DNA from: Tetragenococcus muriaticus DSM 15685
GTDB taxonomy: Bacteria; Bacillota; Bacilli; Lactobacillales; Enterococcaceae
Direction of reading: 5' to 3'
Length of the DNA: 64,000 nt
Assembly (NCBI RefSeq): GCF_000423785.1
Contig: NZ_AUIQ01000002.1
Span: forward strand, 28,971-92,970
The notes beneath the pieces are model-generated. The model ran no database searches, had not been told where the DNA came from, and saw only the letters and a list, made by a program, of their open reading frames with translations. The position numbers and the translations under genes are program-made. This document shows, in pieces, positions 1 to 8,531 of the stretch; the first letter of the stretch is position 1, and every line of letters starts with the position of its first letter.

Positions 1-1
1 C

Positions 2-718
2 AAAGAAGAAACAGAATCAACAATGGACGATGCTAAAGTCGCTGCCCTTAAACAACAAACTTCTCCTGCTCTGTTTATCGCAGAAAAACAGACAGGTGGA
101 CATGGACGTTTTGGCCGTGCCTTTTTTTCGCCTAATGGACAGATCTACATGAGCTTACTATTAGAACCTAATCAAACCTTTGAAGAATTACCGCAATACA
201 CAATTCTAGCTGCTGTAGCGTTAAGTTTAGCCATTGACCACTACACAGGCAAACAAACACAAATTAAATGGGTAAATGACATCCATTTAGAGGGGAAAAA
301 AGTTTGCGGAATTCTATCTGAAGCAATAAGTAATTTCGAAGCAGGTAGAATCCAGCATGTAATTTTAGGTTGTGGAATTAATTTTTCATTAGATCCACAA
401 AGTTTTCCTACAAATCTACAAACAAAAGCTGGCCCAATTTTCCCGCAAGCAAATCCTTCAGCAACACGCAATCAGTTAATACAACTCATCTGGCAATATT
501 TCTTTGAATTACTTGAAGATTTACCTAATAACAAATATTTAGAGATTTATCGTAGTAAATCAATGGTTCTTGGCAGAAGGGTGCAATTTAGCCAACAAGG
601 AGTCACTTACCACGGTAAAGCAACTAAAATTACTGACACAGGAGAATTGGTAGTTCAAACTAAGCAAGGAGACAAGACACTTTCTTCGGGGGAAATTAGC
701 CTAGAAGCTATTGAATAG
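2..718 (+). CDS. birA: BirA, biotin--[acetyl-CoA carboxylase] ligase (5' partial)
   Basis: Ligase that makes biotinyl-AMP and transfers biotin to the biotin carboxyl carrier protein of acetyl-CoA carboxylase. The frame is open to the window edge (base 2), so the first Met at base 23 is internal: the codons before it read ETEST, completing the usual ESTxDxAK motif. Visible family marks are the GGHGRFGR biotinyl-AMP loop (about 25 residues after that Met), KWVND, and GKK followed by GILSE with the adenylate-contacting lysine. The C-terminal SH3-like domain ends at LEAIE. Whether an N-terminal helix-turn-helix repressor domain exists cannot be seen, because it would lie upstream of the window. 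Confidence 0.93.
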   Translation, partial: KEETESTMDDAKVAALKQQTSPALFIAEKQTGGHGRFGRAFFSPNGQIYMSLLLEPNQTFEELPQYTILAAVALSLAIDHYTGKQTQIKWVNDIHLEGKKVCGILSEAISNFEAGRIQHVILGCGINFSLDPQSFPTNLQTKAGPIFPQANPSATRNQLIQLIWQYFFELLEDLPNNKYLEIYRSKSMVLGRRVQFSQQGVTYHGKATKITDTGELVVQTKQGDKTLSSGEISLEAIE

Positions 719-732
719 AAAAATTGTATAAT

Positions 733-831
733 AAAATATCCGAACTATAAAGAGGTCATCCCTGCAGCGTCAGCAAGAGCTTTTCTCAATTTTATGAGAA
801 GTAAAAAACCTCATCAGTTCGGACTTTTTTA
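733..831. repeat. Interspersed inverted-repeat element, copy 1
   Basis: Left end AAAATATCCGAACTATAA, right end CAGTTCGGACTTTTTT. The ends can pair, and GAGGT near the left pairs with ACCTC near the right. It lies between convergent birA and menA, so the RNA hairpin may serve as a bidirectional terminator. The right arm is more diverged than in the copies near 27931, 32649 and 33755. Confidence 0.7.
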
Positions 832-839
832 TCTGGTTT

Positions 840-1793
840 TTACATAAATTGCCAAAAAATACATAACAACAACCCTAATGCGTAGCTACTATTAAACAAA
901 ACCATATTCTTAATTGAATAAGCAAAACTTCGAGGTCGCGATAAACTTTTTTTATGGGCTTTTAAGTTACGTGAAATTTTAGGTAGAGTGATGAAAACCA
1001 CAAGAATTGGCCAATTGTAAATGCCAAAAAACCATCCTATTAGAATAGTCACATAACAAGCATACATGAGCCCTTGAAATAATAGTACCCCTGTAGCACT
1101 TCCGATATAATATACTAAAGTGTAACGTTGGTTTTTAATATCTGTTTGTATATCACGTAAATTATTAGCAAGCATAATATTGGCAATAGTAAATATTAAA
1201 GGTAGTGAAGCCCAAAATAGAGCTATAAGTCCCCATATTTGTCCTGTCAGTAAAAAATTCCCTTCAGCAAAATCCAAAGATAGGTAAAAAACTTTTTGTC
1301 TAACTGTATTAAGGTAAACAGTGATTGCAAATATCCCTAATCCCATCGTTACACCACTAAATATTTCCCCTAACGGCATACGCGACAAAGGGATCGGCCC
1401 AAAGGTATAAAAGACGCCAATAAAGCAAACAACCCCTCCCATAAGAAACAACATCCAGCCAGTTTGTATACTTAAAATCACACCAATCAAAAAAGTTGCT
1501 GCTAACATAAGAAAAATCATTCGTTGGATCTTTTTCTGAGAAAGTCGTTCACGTCCGATTACATTTTGTTCATATTTATAAGTTTGTGATTGGGCTTTTT
1601 TAAAATCCATAAAATTATTAATAGCCGTAGTTGTCATATCAAAAATAATCATTCCAAGAAAAAATAATAGAGTGTATCCCCAATGAAATTCATGAAAATA
1701 AGAAAGAGAGAACAGTATTCCCATAATAAATGGAAATACACTGGCTACTTTCGTTTTTATTTCTACAACTTCCAAAAAAACTTTTATTGACAT
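840..1793 (-). CDS. menA: UbiA-family prenyltransferase (MenA/DmkA-like)
   Basis: Integral membrane prenyltransferase of 317 residues, expected to attach a polyprenyl chain to 1,4-dihydroxy-2-naphthoate to make demethylmenaquinone. Two Asp-rich motifs of the family are visible: NNFMDF (residues 59-64) and NNLRDIQTD (210-218). Several hydrophobic segments span the rest. It follows apbE by 21 bases on the same strand, so the two are probably cotranscribed. With apbE, pplA, the ndh2 fragment, eetB and dmkB next door, the setting matches the Listeria EET locus, where the equivalent gene (dmkA) supplies a dedicated demethylmenaquinone. The locus assignment rests on family content and order, not on an alignment. 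Confidence 0.85.
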   Translation of the reverse strand: MSIKVFLEVVEIKTKVASVFPFIMGILFSLSYFHEFHWGYTLLFFLGMIIFDMTTTAINNFMDFKKAQSQTYKYEQNVIGRERLSQKKIQRMIFLMLAATFLIGVILSIQTGWMLFLMGGVVCFIGVFYTFGPIPLSRMPLGEIFSGVTMGLGIFAITVYLNTVRQKVFYLSLDFAEGNFLLTGQIWGLIALFWASLPLIFTIANIMLANNLRDIQTDIKNQRYTLVYYIGSATGVLLFQGLMYACYVTILIGWFFGIYNWPILVVFITLPKISRNLKAHKKSLSRPRSFAYSIKNMVLFNSSYALGLLLCIFWQFM

Positions 1794-1814
1794 AACCTGC
1801 TCCTAAACTACAAA

Positions 1815-2927
1815 TTACTCTAGCTCACTACGATCTCCTAGTGTGTATCCCGAATCTTCCTCTAACTGAAAACTATCTTCAATGTCATCTGTCATATAGA
1901 CCTTATCATCTTTAGTCACAAAAATAGCAGAAGTACCATCAGGTATCTCGTCTTCAATATATTCCAATCCATCTTTAACGCCCTTATCAAAAATCACTGT
2001 AGTTAAACCATCGCCGTCAATGGAGTCGTCAGTAATAACTGTAGCACTAGCAACATCATTGTCATAAGGGTAACCCGTTTTAGAATCAAAAAGATGATGG
2101 TAGGTTTCCCCGTCTTCTTCTAAATAACGCTCATAAATTCCTGAAGTTACTATCGTTTTATCCGACTCTTTTATAGTACCTAAAACCGAACCACGGTCAT
2201 CGTTAGGGTCCTGAATACCTACGGTCCACTCTTCATCTCCCCCGCGATTACTATGGCCTAGCACAAAGATGTTGCCTCCTAAATCAACGATAGCAGACTG
2301 AACATCATGATCTTTTAAAACTTTTACTGCTTCATCAGCAATATAACCCTTGGCAATCGCTCCGAGGTCAATAATCATATCTTCATCTTCTAAATAGACA
2401 GTTTGTTCTTCATCGTCAAATTCCATTTTCTCATAATCTATATGTTTTAATGCCTCGTCGATTTCCTCTTGTGCTGGCTTACGGGCATCATCGAATCCAA
2501 TCCGCCAAAGCTGTGTAATGGCGCCAATTGTCAAATTAAAACCGCCTTCAGACGCTTCACTATACTCTTGAGCTTGTTTTAACAAATCATAAATGTCTTT
2601 TGAAACTTTCACCGGTTTTTCGCCAGCATTTTCATTAATTTCATCAATTTCTGAACCAGATTCATTGATGGTAATTTTATCTCCTAGGTCTTCAATTCGA
2701 TCAAAAGCTGGCTGCAAAACGTCTTCTTTATCTTGATCAAAAATGCGAATTCGCGTATAAGTACCTAGTAAAAATTCTTCTTGTGTATAGGGCTCTTTTT
2801 TCATCCCTTCTGCATAAGAAGTTTCTGTCGCTTGATTAGCTTCTCCTTCATTACTTTCACTGCTACACGCCACATTAAAAATAAGTGCAACAAATAACAC
2901 AAGAAAAGCTGCTAGCCTTCTTTTCAT
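1815..2927 (-). CDS. apbE: ApbE/FmnB FMN transferase, lipoprotein
   Basis: Extracytoplasmic FAD:protein FMN transferase that links FMN covalently to threonine in SGAT-type motifs of target proteins. The 370-residue product begins with a lipoprotein signal peptide whose lipobox ends in NVAC (Cys21). Family motifs are DLGAIAKGYIAD, DDSIDGDGLTT (metal/FAD site) and HHLFDSKTGYP. The surface is strongly acidic. Its likely substrate is the neighbouring PplA-like protein, which has two SGAT motifs. A strong terminator separates it from pplA upstream, so it has its own promoter. If PplA is no longer exported, this enzyme has lost its local substrate. Confidence 0.92.
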   Translation of the reverse strand: MKRRLAAFLVLFVALIFNVACSSESNEGEANQATETSYAEGMKKEPYTQEEFLLGTYTRIRIFDQDKEDVLQPAFDRIEDLGDKITINESGSEIDEINENAGEKPVKVSKDIYDLLKQAQEYSEASEGGFNLTIGAITQLWRIGFDDARKPAQEEIDEALKHIDYEKMEFDDEEQTVYLEDEDMIIDLGAIAKGYIADEAVKVLKDHDVQSAIVDLGGNIFVLGHSNRGGDEEWTVGIQDPNDDRGSVLGTIKESDKTIVTSGIYERYLEEDGETYHHLFDSKTGYPYDNDVASATVITDDSIDGDGLTTVIFDKGVKDGLEYIEDEIPDGTSAIFVTKDDKVYMTDDIEDSFQLEEDSGYTLGDRSELE

Positions 2928-3020
2928 AATACCCTCTACTTTCTTCTCATTTGTCTTATAATAGCTTGTTTTCCTTAGAATGAAAAGATATTTAATGAAT
3001 TTATTTCTATTGCTTTTTTA

Positions 3021-3063
3021 CAACAAAAAGGAGTCGGAACATTGAGTCCAACTCCTTTTGTTA
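3021..3063 (-). terminator. Rho-independent terminator of pplA
   Basis: Stem AAAAGGAGTTGGA / TCCGACTCCTTTT on the minus strand, followed by a T-rich tract, 13 bases past the pplA stop. Confidence 0.8.
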
Positions 3064-3075
3064 TAAATATCATAT

Positions 3076-3951
3076 TTATTCTTCTACGAAGTTATCGACT
3101 TCAATTGTATCCGTTTCGCCTTTTTCAGCAGCGTTTACCAATTGTTCAGCATAAAGAACAAATGATTCTGAACTATGTGTTGCTCCTGACACTGCTTCTA
3201 CATCGCCAGGTGCAGCATCCTCATCATCCATTGTGTCAACTAGTTCTTCGTTTAATGTGTCAATATATTCCTCTGCGCTTACACCAGACTCTTCTTCCAT
3301 TGCTTCATTGTATTCATCGTCATCTTGTTTTGAATTGCCATCTTCATCTACATTATCGTAATTGGACTCTGTAATTTCGCCATCTTCAACTACGATAGAA
3401 AATACTGTACGGTAACCGTTACTATAATTTTGCTCTTCCAAGGTATAAGTACCATCTTGTAAATCAGCCCCATTATCAATCTCGATTTCGTCAGTATTGC
3501 CTTCTTGGGATGCTTGTACTAACTGTTGTGCATAATTTTGGAAAGAATGAGAACTATGTGTTGCTCCAGAAACAACCTCAACATTTTCCGGATTTTGCTC
3601 ATTTTCAAGTGCTTCATTTAATTGTGGAATAAAATCTTCAGGAGCAACCCCAGATTCTTCTTCCATTTGTTCATTATATTCTGTGTCATCTTGTTTTGAT
3701 TCGCCGTCTGCGTTTACATAATCATAATTTGATTCTGTAATTTCACCATCTTCTGTTGTAATTGAAAATTCAACATGATACCCGTTTTGATCGTTTAACT
3801 CTTGTAGTGAATAAGTACCATCTTGTAACAAAGCCCCTGAAACTACTTCTGTATCTTCCGAAGACTCTGTGGTCTCCTCTTGAGCCGCAGAAGATTGTGA
3901 ATCATTTCCGCCATTTTCTTCTCCTGCATCATCTGGTGAACACGCTCCCAA
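3076..3951 (-). pseudogene. pplA: PplA-like FMN-binding protein lacking its signal peptide
   Basis: Two tandem FMN-binding domains, about residues 43-155 and 164-285. Each ends in a VSGATHSS flavinylation motif (acceptor Thr131 and Thr258) of the kind modified by ApbE/FmnB. In Listeria, PplA is a surface lipoprotein that carries electrons out of the cell. Here the frame opens at a TTG directly at what remains of a lipobox (LGAC, then SPDD), with an in-frame stop three codons upstream, so the hydrophobic leader is absent. There is no Shine-Dalgarno sequence and only 8 bases to the start of the divergent ndh2 fragment. The remaining sequence is highly acidic and intact. I infer a deletion that removed promoter, leader and signal peptide; an assembly error is the alternative. 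Confidence 0.7.
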
Positions 3952-3959
3952 TATAATCT

Positions 3960-4706
3960 ATGTTCCAATACATTATGCACGAGTTTTTCCGGGTAAAAGA
4001 TGATCGCAATGTAGCCCGTGGTCATACTTCACGTAACAGTAACGTCTTATGGAGCGTGCCTTTACGTGTTTTCTACGGCTTAGTATGGTTTTTAGAAGCT
4101 TTCAAAAAAATCGTAGGCGACGGCAAGTGGTTTACCCCGAGTACTTGGTTTGGTGAAGGCTCTTGGTTTGAAGGAGATAGCGTCTTTCCTTGGACTTGGG
4201 ACTATCAATCTGTAACTGATGCAGCTTCTGGGGCAAGTGAAGCCGCCGATGCAGCTAGTGGAGCTTCTGATGCTGGTGCTGATGCAGCAGTTGAAGCAGG
4301 AAATACTGTTTTTGGCTTAAGTTATGCTTACGGCGAAGAACCAATGGCAGTCATTGAAAATTCTCCTGAATGGTTTATGAATATTATGAAAACAATTATG
4401 CCTAATATGGAAGTAGCGATGTTTTTCCAAAAAATGATGGTATTTATTGAAATTGGAATTGCTCTTTGCTTAATGGCTGGTTTATTTACTTGGTTAGTTA
4501 ATGGAGTAACCATTGTATTAGTAGCTACTTTTTGTTTATCCGGAATGTTTTACTGGGTAAATATCTGGTTTGTACCTGTAGCATTTGCCTTAATGAACGG
4601 TTCAGGTCGAGCTATCGGATTAGATCATTGGGTTATCCCATGGTTACAACGCACATTAGGTAAATGGCGCTACGGCAGGCCAAAATCACTATACGGACAA
4701 AAATAG
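3960..4706 (+). pseudogene. ndh2: C-terminal membrane part of an Ndh2-like NADH dehydrogenase (N-terminally truncated)
   Basis: 248-residue frame with three hydrophobic stretches (about 34-53, 152-180, 182-212) and a DoxX-like four-helix look. It begins with HEFFRVKDDRN and GHTSR, which resemble the linker and membrane domain following the FAD/NADH domain in EET-type Ndh2 proteins (family recall, not aligned). No GxGxxG dinucleotide fold is present: an in-frame TAA lies two codons before the first ATG, and there is no Shine-Dalgarno sequence. Residues 87-113 hold an Ala/Ser/Gly repeat (AASGAS twice), probably a loop outside the helices. Its place between pplA and eetB is where ndh2 sits in EET loci. 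Best read as a deletion remnant; a stand-alone DoxX-like protein is the alternative. Confidence 0.6.
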
Positions 4707-4710
4707 GAAT

Positions 4711-4749
4711 AAAAATGGCTGGAAACTACTCAAAGTTCCAGCCATTTTT
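4711..4749 (+). terminator. Terminator after the ndh2 fragment
   Basis: AAAATGGCTGGAAAC pairs with GTTCCAGCCATTTTT around a short loop; it ends in a T-run right after the stop codon. Confidence 0.85.
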
Positions 4750-4783
4750 AAAAGAAAACGCTACGCACAGCTAATTTGAATTA

Positions 4784-4797
4784 TGCTAAAATATAAT
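4784..4797 (+). promoter_or_regulatory. Candidate promoter for eetB-dmkB
   Basis: An extended -10 (TGCTAAAAT) overlaps a second -10-like TATAAT. No clear -35 is seen. It follows the terminator above and precedes the only genes on this strand here. Confidence 0.4.
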
Positions 4798-4888
4798 TAG
4801 TAAAAAGAAGTTTTTCCTTAAGAGAGATTAAAAATTATACACAAGCAGAAAGGAGGAAATAGCGATCTGATTTATAGGTCGTTTCTTT

Positions 4889-5443
4889 ATGAGTAATTTA
4901 AGAAAAATGATTTTTATTTCGCTTTTAATAGCCCAAGGCGTCGTTATTGGCCTACTTGAAAATATGATTCCTTACCCATTTTCTTTTGCTCCGGGGGCTA
5001 AATTAGGCTTAGCAAATTTAATCACTATCATTGCCTTATTTACTATGCCAAAAAAAGATAGCTTCCTGCTTGTATGGTTACGTCTACTTTTAACTACTCT
5101 TTTAGGAGGAACTTTATCCACATTTTTATACAGTATGAGCGGTGCCATGCTAAGTTACTTTGGCATGCTACTAGTAAAAAAAATAGGACCAAAATTTGTT
5201 AGTATTATTGGTATCAGCGCAACAGGCGGTTTTATGCACAATGTCGGACAACTGCTAACGGCCGCTTTTATTGCTCAATCATGGAGCGTCTTACTTTATT
5301 TACCTATTTTATCTTTTTTAGGTATCTTGTCAGGCATCGCTATAGGGATTGCTGCCAATTATCTATTGCAACGAGTAGATACACTGCGACGCTTTCAAAT
5401 AGAACATGAGCAATATACACAACAAAAATGGTCACCGCATTAA
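4889..5443 (+). CDS. eetB: EetB-like / Gx transporter-family membrane protein
   Basis: Membrane protein of 184 residues of the family often annotated as Gx transporter or heptaprenyl diphosphate synthase component I. It has about five hydrophobic segments and conserved-looking FAPGAKLGLANL and GGTLSTFLYSMSGAMLSY. In EET loci the member is called EetB and works with EetA, role not fully defined. Next to the polyprenyl synthase dmkB (38 bases on), it fits the quinone/EET context. The ATG has no good Shine-Dalgarno sequence close by; a strong AAAGGAGG lies 33 bases upstream at 4849-4856, where eetA would be expected to start, and no eetA frame is present. Confidence 0.75.
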   Translation: MSNLRKMIFISLLIAQGVVIGLLENMIPYPFSFAPGAKLGLANLITIIALFTMPKKDSFLLVWLRLLLTTLLGGTLSTFLYSMSGAMLSYFGMLLVKKIGPKFVSIIGISATGGFMHNVGQLLTAAFIAQSWSVLLYLPILSFLGILSGIAIGIAANYLLQRVDTLRRFQIEHEQYTQQKWSPH

Positions 5444-5481
5444 GGTTTAATTAGCTTTATTTCGCGAATTAAGGAGACAAT

Positions 5482-6468
5482 ATGAAACTGCATCCTATAT
5501 GGAATGATTATCCACAATTACAACCCGAGCTAACACAAACAATGAAACTAATGGAGAATTCAATTGAATTAAAAAATAAAGCTGTAAAAGCTGCTTTATT
5601 AGAAATGATTGGTGCAGGAGGAAAATTACTCCGTCCCGCTTATCAGCTCCTATTTTCCCAATTCGGGCCCGAAAGAAACCGGCAAAAAGCAATTGCATTA
5701 GCTGCTGCTATCGAGATGTTACATACAGCAACATTAATTCACGATGATATCGTAGATGATGCTACTTTAAGACGTAATTTACCCACGGTCAGTGCCGAAT
5801 TTGATAATAATACGGCTGTTTACGCAGGGGATTACCTCTTTGTAGCTTGTTTTAAATTAATGTCTAACTATACTGGCTCTCTCCGTAGTTTGCAAAGTAA
5901 CGCCATCAGCATGGAAAAAATCCTATCTGGTGAATTAGGACAGATGGAAGATCACTATAATTTATCCATATCCGTTGATGATTATTTATCAAATATTTCG
6001 GGGAAAACAGCGGAATTATTTGCTTTAAGCTGTTCTGTAGGCGCGTTTGAGAGCGGAACAAGTCAACTGTTTGCTAAAAACGTTTCAAATATTGGTCACA
6101 ATATCGGTATGGCTTTTCAAATTATTGATGACATTTTAGATTACACCCAAGCACAAACTGAAACTGGCAAACCTGTATTAAACGACATTCGACAAGGTGT
6201 CTATACACTTCCTTTAATCTACGCCTTACAAACAGATCCTCGCCAATTAACGTCGTTATTGGAAAAAAAGGAACAAATGACAGAAAACGATATACAAAAA
6301 GTCTATCAACTAATCAATAAACTAGGAGGTGTTACTAAAGCACAAAACCTAGCTAATTCTTATACTAAACAAGCACTTAAAAAAATCGAGAATTTACCAG
6401 ATAACGCGGAAAATACTAAAACCACCTTACAACAACTGACTCGTACATTATTAACACGCACTAATTAA
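5482..6468 (+). CDS. dmkB: Polyprenyl diphosphate synthase (DmkB-like)
   Basis: Trans-polyprenyl synthase of 328 residues that extends farnesyl or geranylgeranyl diphosphate with isopentenyl diphosphate to give the side chain of (demethyl)menaquinone. First Asp-rich motif DDIVDD at 88-93, followed by RR; second DDILD at 216-220; GKLLRP near 47-52 binds diphosphate. A clear AAGGAG precedes the ATG. It is the last gene of the plus-strand EET-type group and would supply MenA/DmkA. Its completeness suggests the quinone branch is still used even if electron export is not. Confidence 0.9.
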   Translation: MKLHPIWNDYPQLQPELTQTMKLMENSIELKNKAVKAALLEMIGAGGKLLRPAYQLLFSQFGPERNRQKAIALAAAIEMLHTATLIHDDIVDDATLRRNLPTVSAEFDNNTAVYAGDYLFVACFKLMSNYTGSLRSLQSNAISMEKILSGELGQMEDHYNLSISVDDYLSNISGKTAELFALSCSVGAFESGTSQLFAKNVSNIGHNIGMAFQIIDDILDYTQAQTETGKPVLNDIRQGVYTLPLIYALQTDPRQLTSLLEKKEQMTENDIQKVYQLINKLGGVTKAQNLANSYTKQALKKIENLPDNAENTKTTLQQLTRTLLTRTN

Positions 6469-6470
6469 GA

Positions 6471-6486
6471 AGTTTCACGTGAAACT
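6471..6486. other. Candidate parS chromosome-partitioning site
   Basis: AGTTTCACGTGAAACT: a perfect palindrome whose inner 14 bases are identical to the bacterial parS consensus TGTTTCACGTGAAACA. It is intergenic, just after the dmkB stop. No T-tract follows, so it is not a convincing terminator. ParB (Spo0J) would nucleate here; such sites cluster near the replication origin. Confidence 0.75.
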
Positions 6487-6510
6487 TCTTGTATTATTCC
6501 AGCTAATAAC

Positions 6511-6552
6511 AAAAAGAAGCTAGAGTTTTTGAAAAGCTCCAGCTTCTTTTTT
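6511..6552 (-). terminator. Terminator of gor
   Basis: Imperfect stem AAAAAGAAGCTAGAG / CTCCAGCTTCTTTTTT with T-runs on both sides, 13 bases past the gor stop; it could also serve dmkB on the other strand. Confidence 0.75.
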
Positions 6553-6564
6553 CATTAGAAGTTA

Positions 6565-7911
6565 TTAATTCATTGTTACAAACTCTTCTGCGCCTGTCGG
6601 ATGAATAGCTACTGTATCATCAAAATCAGCTTTTGTAGCTCCCATTTTAACCGCTACAGCAAAGCCTTGTAACATTTCGTCCACGTCTACGCCAATAGCA
6701 TGCAGTCCTATAATTTTTTCTTCTTCACCTAAGCAAACCAATTTCATTTCGCATTTTTGGCGATATTCATTCAAAGCAAAGTACATTGGAGTAAAACGAG
6801 AACGATAGACTTTAATGTTTTCTTTGCCATATTCAGCTAATGCTTCTTCTTCTGACCAACCAATAGTAGCAATCGGTGGATGAGTAAATACGACGCTAGG
6901 AACAAAATTATAATCTAAATAAAGACTTGTCTTTCCATTAAATAAACGTTCAGACAGACGACGTCCAGCTGCTATAGCCACAGGTGTTAATTCTAATCTA
7001 CCAATTACATCTCCAATGGCATAAACACCACTAGCTGTAGTATTTTGAAATTTATCTGTTTGAATAAAACCTTGTTCATTTAATTTTACATCAGTATTTT
7101 CTAAACCGAAGCCCTCTACATTAGCAGACCTTCCTCCGGCAAATAACACACAATCGCCAGTGATTTTGGTGCCATTTTCAAAAATAACAGTATACTCTTC
7201 TCCATTTTTTTCAATAGTTGAAGGAACGCATTCTTTATAAACAGAAACTCCTTCTTCTTCATAGGTTTGCACCAAATTATCAGCTAACATTTGATCAAAT
7301 GTACGAAGTGGACGCTCATAACGAAAAGCCCAGGAAGTTTTACTGCCAAGTCCATTTATTACACCTGCAAGTTCAGCGGCAATATAGCCGCCCCCTAAAA
7401 CAATCATATGTTCAGGCGCTTGGTCTAAAGCAAAAAAGCCATCTGAATCAATGGCATATTCGCCTCCAGGGATATTTAATGCATCTGCATGTCCACCTGT
7501 GGCAATCAACACATGAGAAGCGCTATATTGTTGTCCTTCTACTTCAACCGTATGATTGTCTATAAATTGAGCATATCCTCTTAAAAATTCCACACCACTA
7601 TTATCAAAACCTCTTTGATAGGCACCGTGTAAGAACTCGATATAATCTTCTCTGTTTTTTACTAATGTTTTAAAGTCAAGCGACCTTTCGTTGGTCTGAA
7701 TACCGTAACTTGGAGCATCCCTTTGTATCGATTGGTAGATGTCGCTAGCTTGCCACATCACTTTTTTAGGCACACAGCCCACATTAATACAAGTTCCTCC
7801 AAGTTCTTTTGCTTCAATTAATAATACTTTGGCGCCATGATTAGCTGCTCGGTTTGCTGAAGCAATTCCGCCGCTACCTCCGCCAACAACAATATAATCG
7901 TAAGTTTTCAT
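6565..7911 (-). CDS. gor: Glutathione-disulfide reductase
   Basis: FAD-dependent pyridine nucleotide-disulfide oxidoreductase of 448 residues, reducing glutathione disulfide with NADPH in the cytosol. The N-terminal FAD-binding GGGSGG is at 10-15 and the redox pair is CINVGC (Cys41 and Cys46). A second nucleotide fold has [10 protein letters not shown], followed by an Arg-rich NADPH region. The C-terminal [10 protein letters not shown] carries the catalytic His-Glu pair of the partner subunit. The ATG follows AGGAGG. A closely related trypanothione- or CoA-type reductase cannot be excluded from motifs alone, but the overall pattern is that of lactic-acid-bacterial Gor. Confidence 0.88.
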   Translation of the reverse strand: MKTYDYIVVGGGSGGIASANRAANHGAKVLLIEAKELGGTCINVGCVPKKVMWQASDIYQSIQRDAPSYGIQTNERSLDFKTLVKNREDYIEFLHGAYQRGFDNSGVEFLRGYAQFIDNHTVEVEGQQYSASHVLIATGGHADALNIPGGEYAIDSDGFFALDQAPEHMIVLGGGYIAAELAGVINGLGSKTSWAFRYERPLRTFDQMLADNLVQTYEEEGVSVYKECVPSTIEKNGEEYTVIFENGTKITGDCVLFAGGRSANVEGFGLENTDVKLNEQGFIQTDKFQNTTASGVYAIGDVIGRLELTPVAIAAGRRLSERLFNGKTSLYLDYNFVPSVVFTHPPIATIGWSEEEALAEYGKENIKVYRSRFTPMYFALNEYRQKCEMKLVCLGEEEKIIGLHAIGVDVDEMLQGFAVAVKMGATKADFDDTVAIHPTGAEEFVTMN

Positions 7912-7963
7912 CGTATCCTCCTTTAAATCTCTATAACATAATAAAAGCTACCACTCTCATAGC

Positions 7964-8437
7964 TTATTCGTCAAGATTCTGAATTACATGGCTTAAGCGT
8001 ACCATGTCCTTTAATTGTAAGTTATTTTCAAAAATTGGTTCTTGATAGTGTCTTATGAAAAAGTCAGAATCAATATGAGTCATACGAAAACCACATTTTT
8101 GATATAAGTATAACTGAGAAAAACCGGTAGTACCTGTACCGATTTCAACTACATCATACCGATTTTTTCTAGCAAAAGTTAAAGCAAATAAAATAAGCGT
8201 TTGACCAATTTTTTGATTTCTAAACTCTTCTTTAACAGCTAAGTTGACAATTTCCAAAACCTTAGCCCTTGTAGGCAATAATACAATAATTCCAACAAAT
8301 TGCTTATTGTTTCTCGCTTCAAAATAAATGCTACGTGCTAAATAATCTTCTACTAAACGCTTTGAAGGATCGGCTTCTAACAAGAGATCAAAATGTCTTT
8401 TTTCAATACTGTCAAGTTTTTGAATATGTATATCCAT
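7964..8437 (-). CDS. GNAT-family N-acetyltransferase
   Basis: 157-residue single-domain acetyltransferase. The acetyl-CoA binding motif is visible as V-EFRNQKIGQTLI (about residues 70-84), and YLYQKCGFR near 110-118 is the usual second half. The substrate cannot be told from sequence. AAAGGAG precedes the ATG. It lies between clpC and gor on the same strand, but the strong clpC terminator upstream means it is probably transcribed on its own. Confidence 0.82.
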   Translation of the reverse strand: MDIHIQKLDSIEKRHFDLLLEADPSKRLVEDYLARSIYFEARNNKQFVGIIVLLPTRAKVLEIVNLAVKEEFRNQKIGQTLILFALTFARKNRYDVVEIGTGTTGFSQLYLYQKCGFRMTHIDSDFFIRHYQEPIFENNLQLKDMVRLSHVIQNLDE

Positions 8438-8473
8438 AACAAACTCCTTTGTACCTATTTTTTCTCACCTTAT

Positions 8474-8515
8474 AAAAATAGGTACGTAAGAACATACGGA
8501 TTCTTACGTACCTAC
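8474..8515 (-). terminator. Terminator of ctsR-clpC
   Basis: Perfect 14-bp stem TAGGTACGTAAGAA / TTCTTACGTACCTA on the minus strand, with a T-run after it. Confidence 0.92.
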
Positions 8516-8531
8516 ATTCTCTTGTTTGATT

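Noticed and set aside
3042..3374. Open frame antisense to pplA
   Set aside because: Low-complexity reading produced by the acidic codons of pplA on the other strand; no ribosome site.
6468..6491. Palindrome after dmkB as a Rho-independent terminator
   Set aside because: No T-run follows and the core equals parS; the terminator for the region is the next hairpin at 6511-6552.
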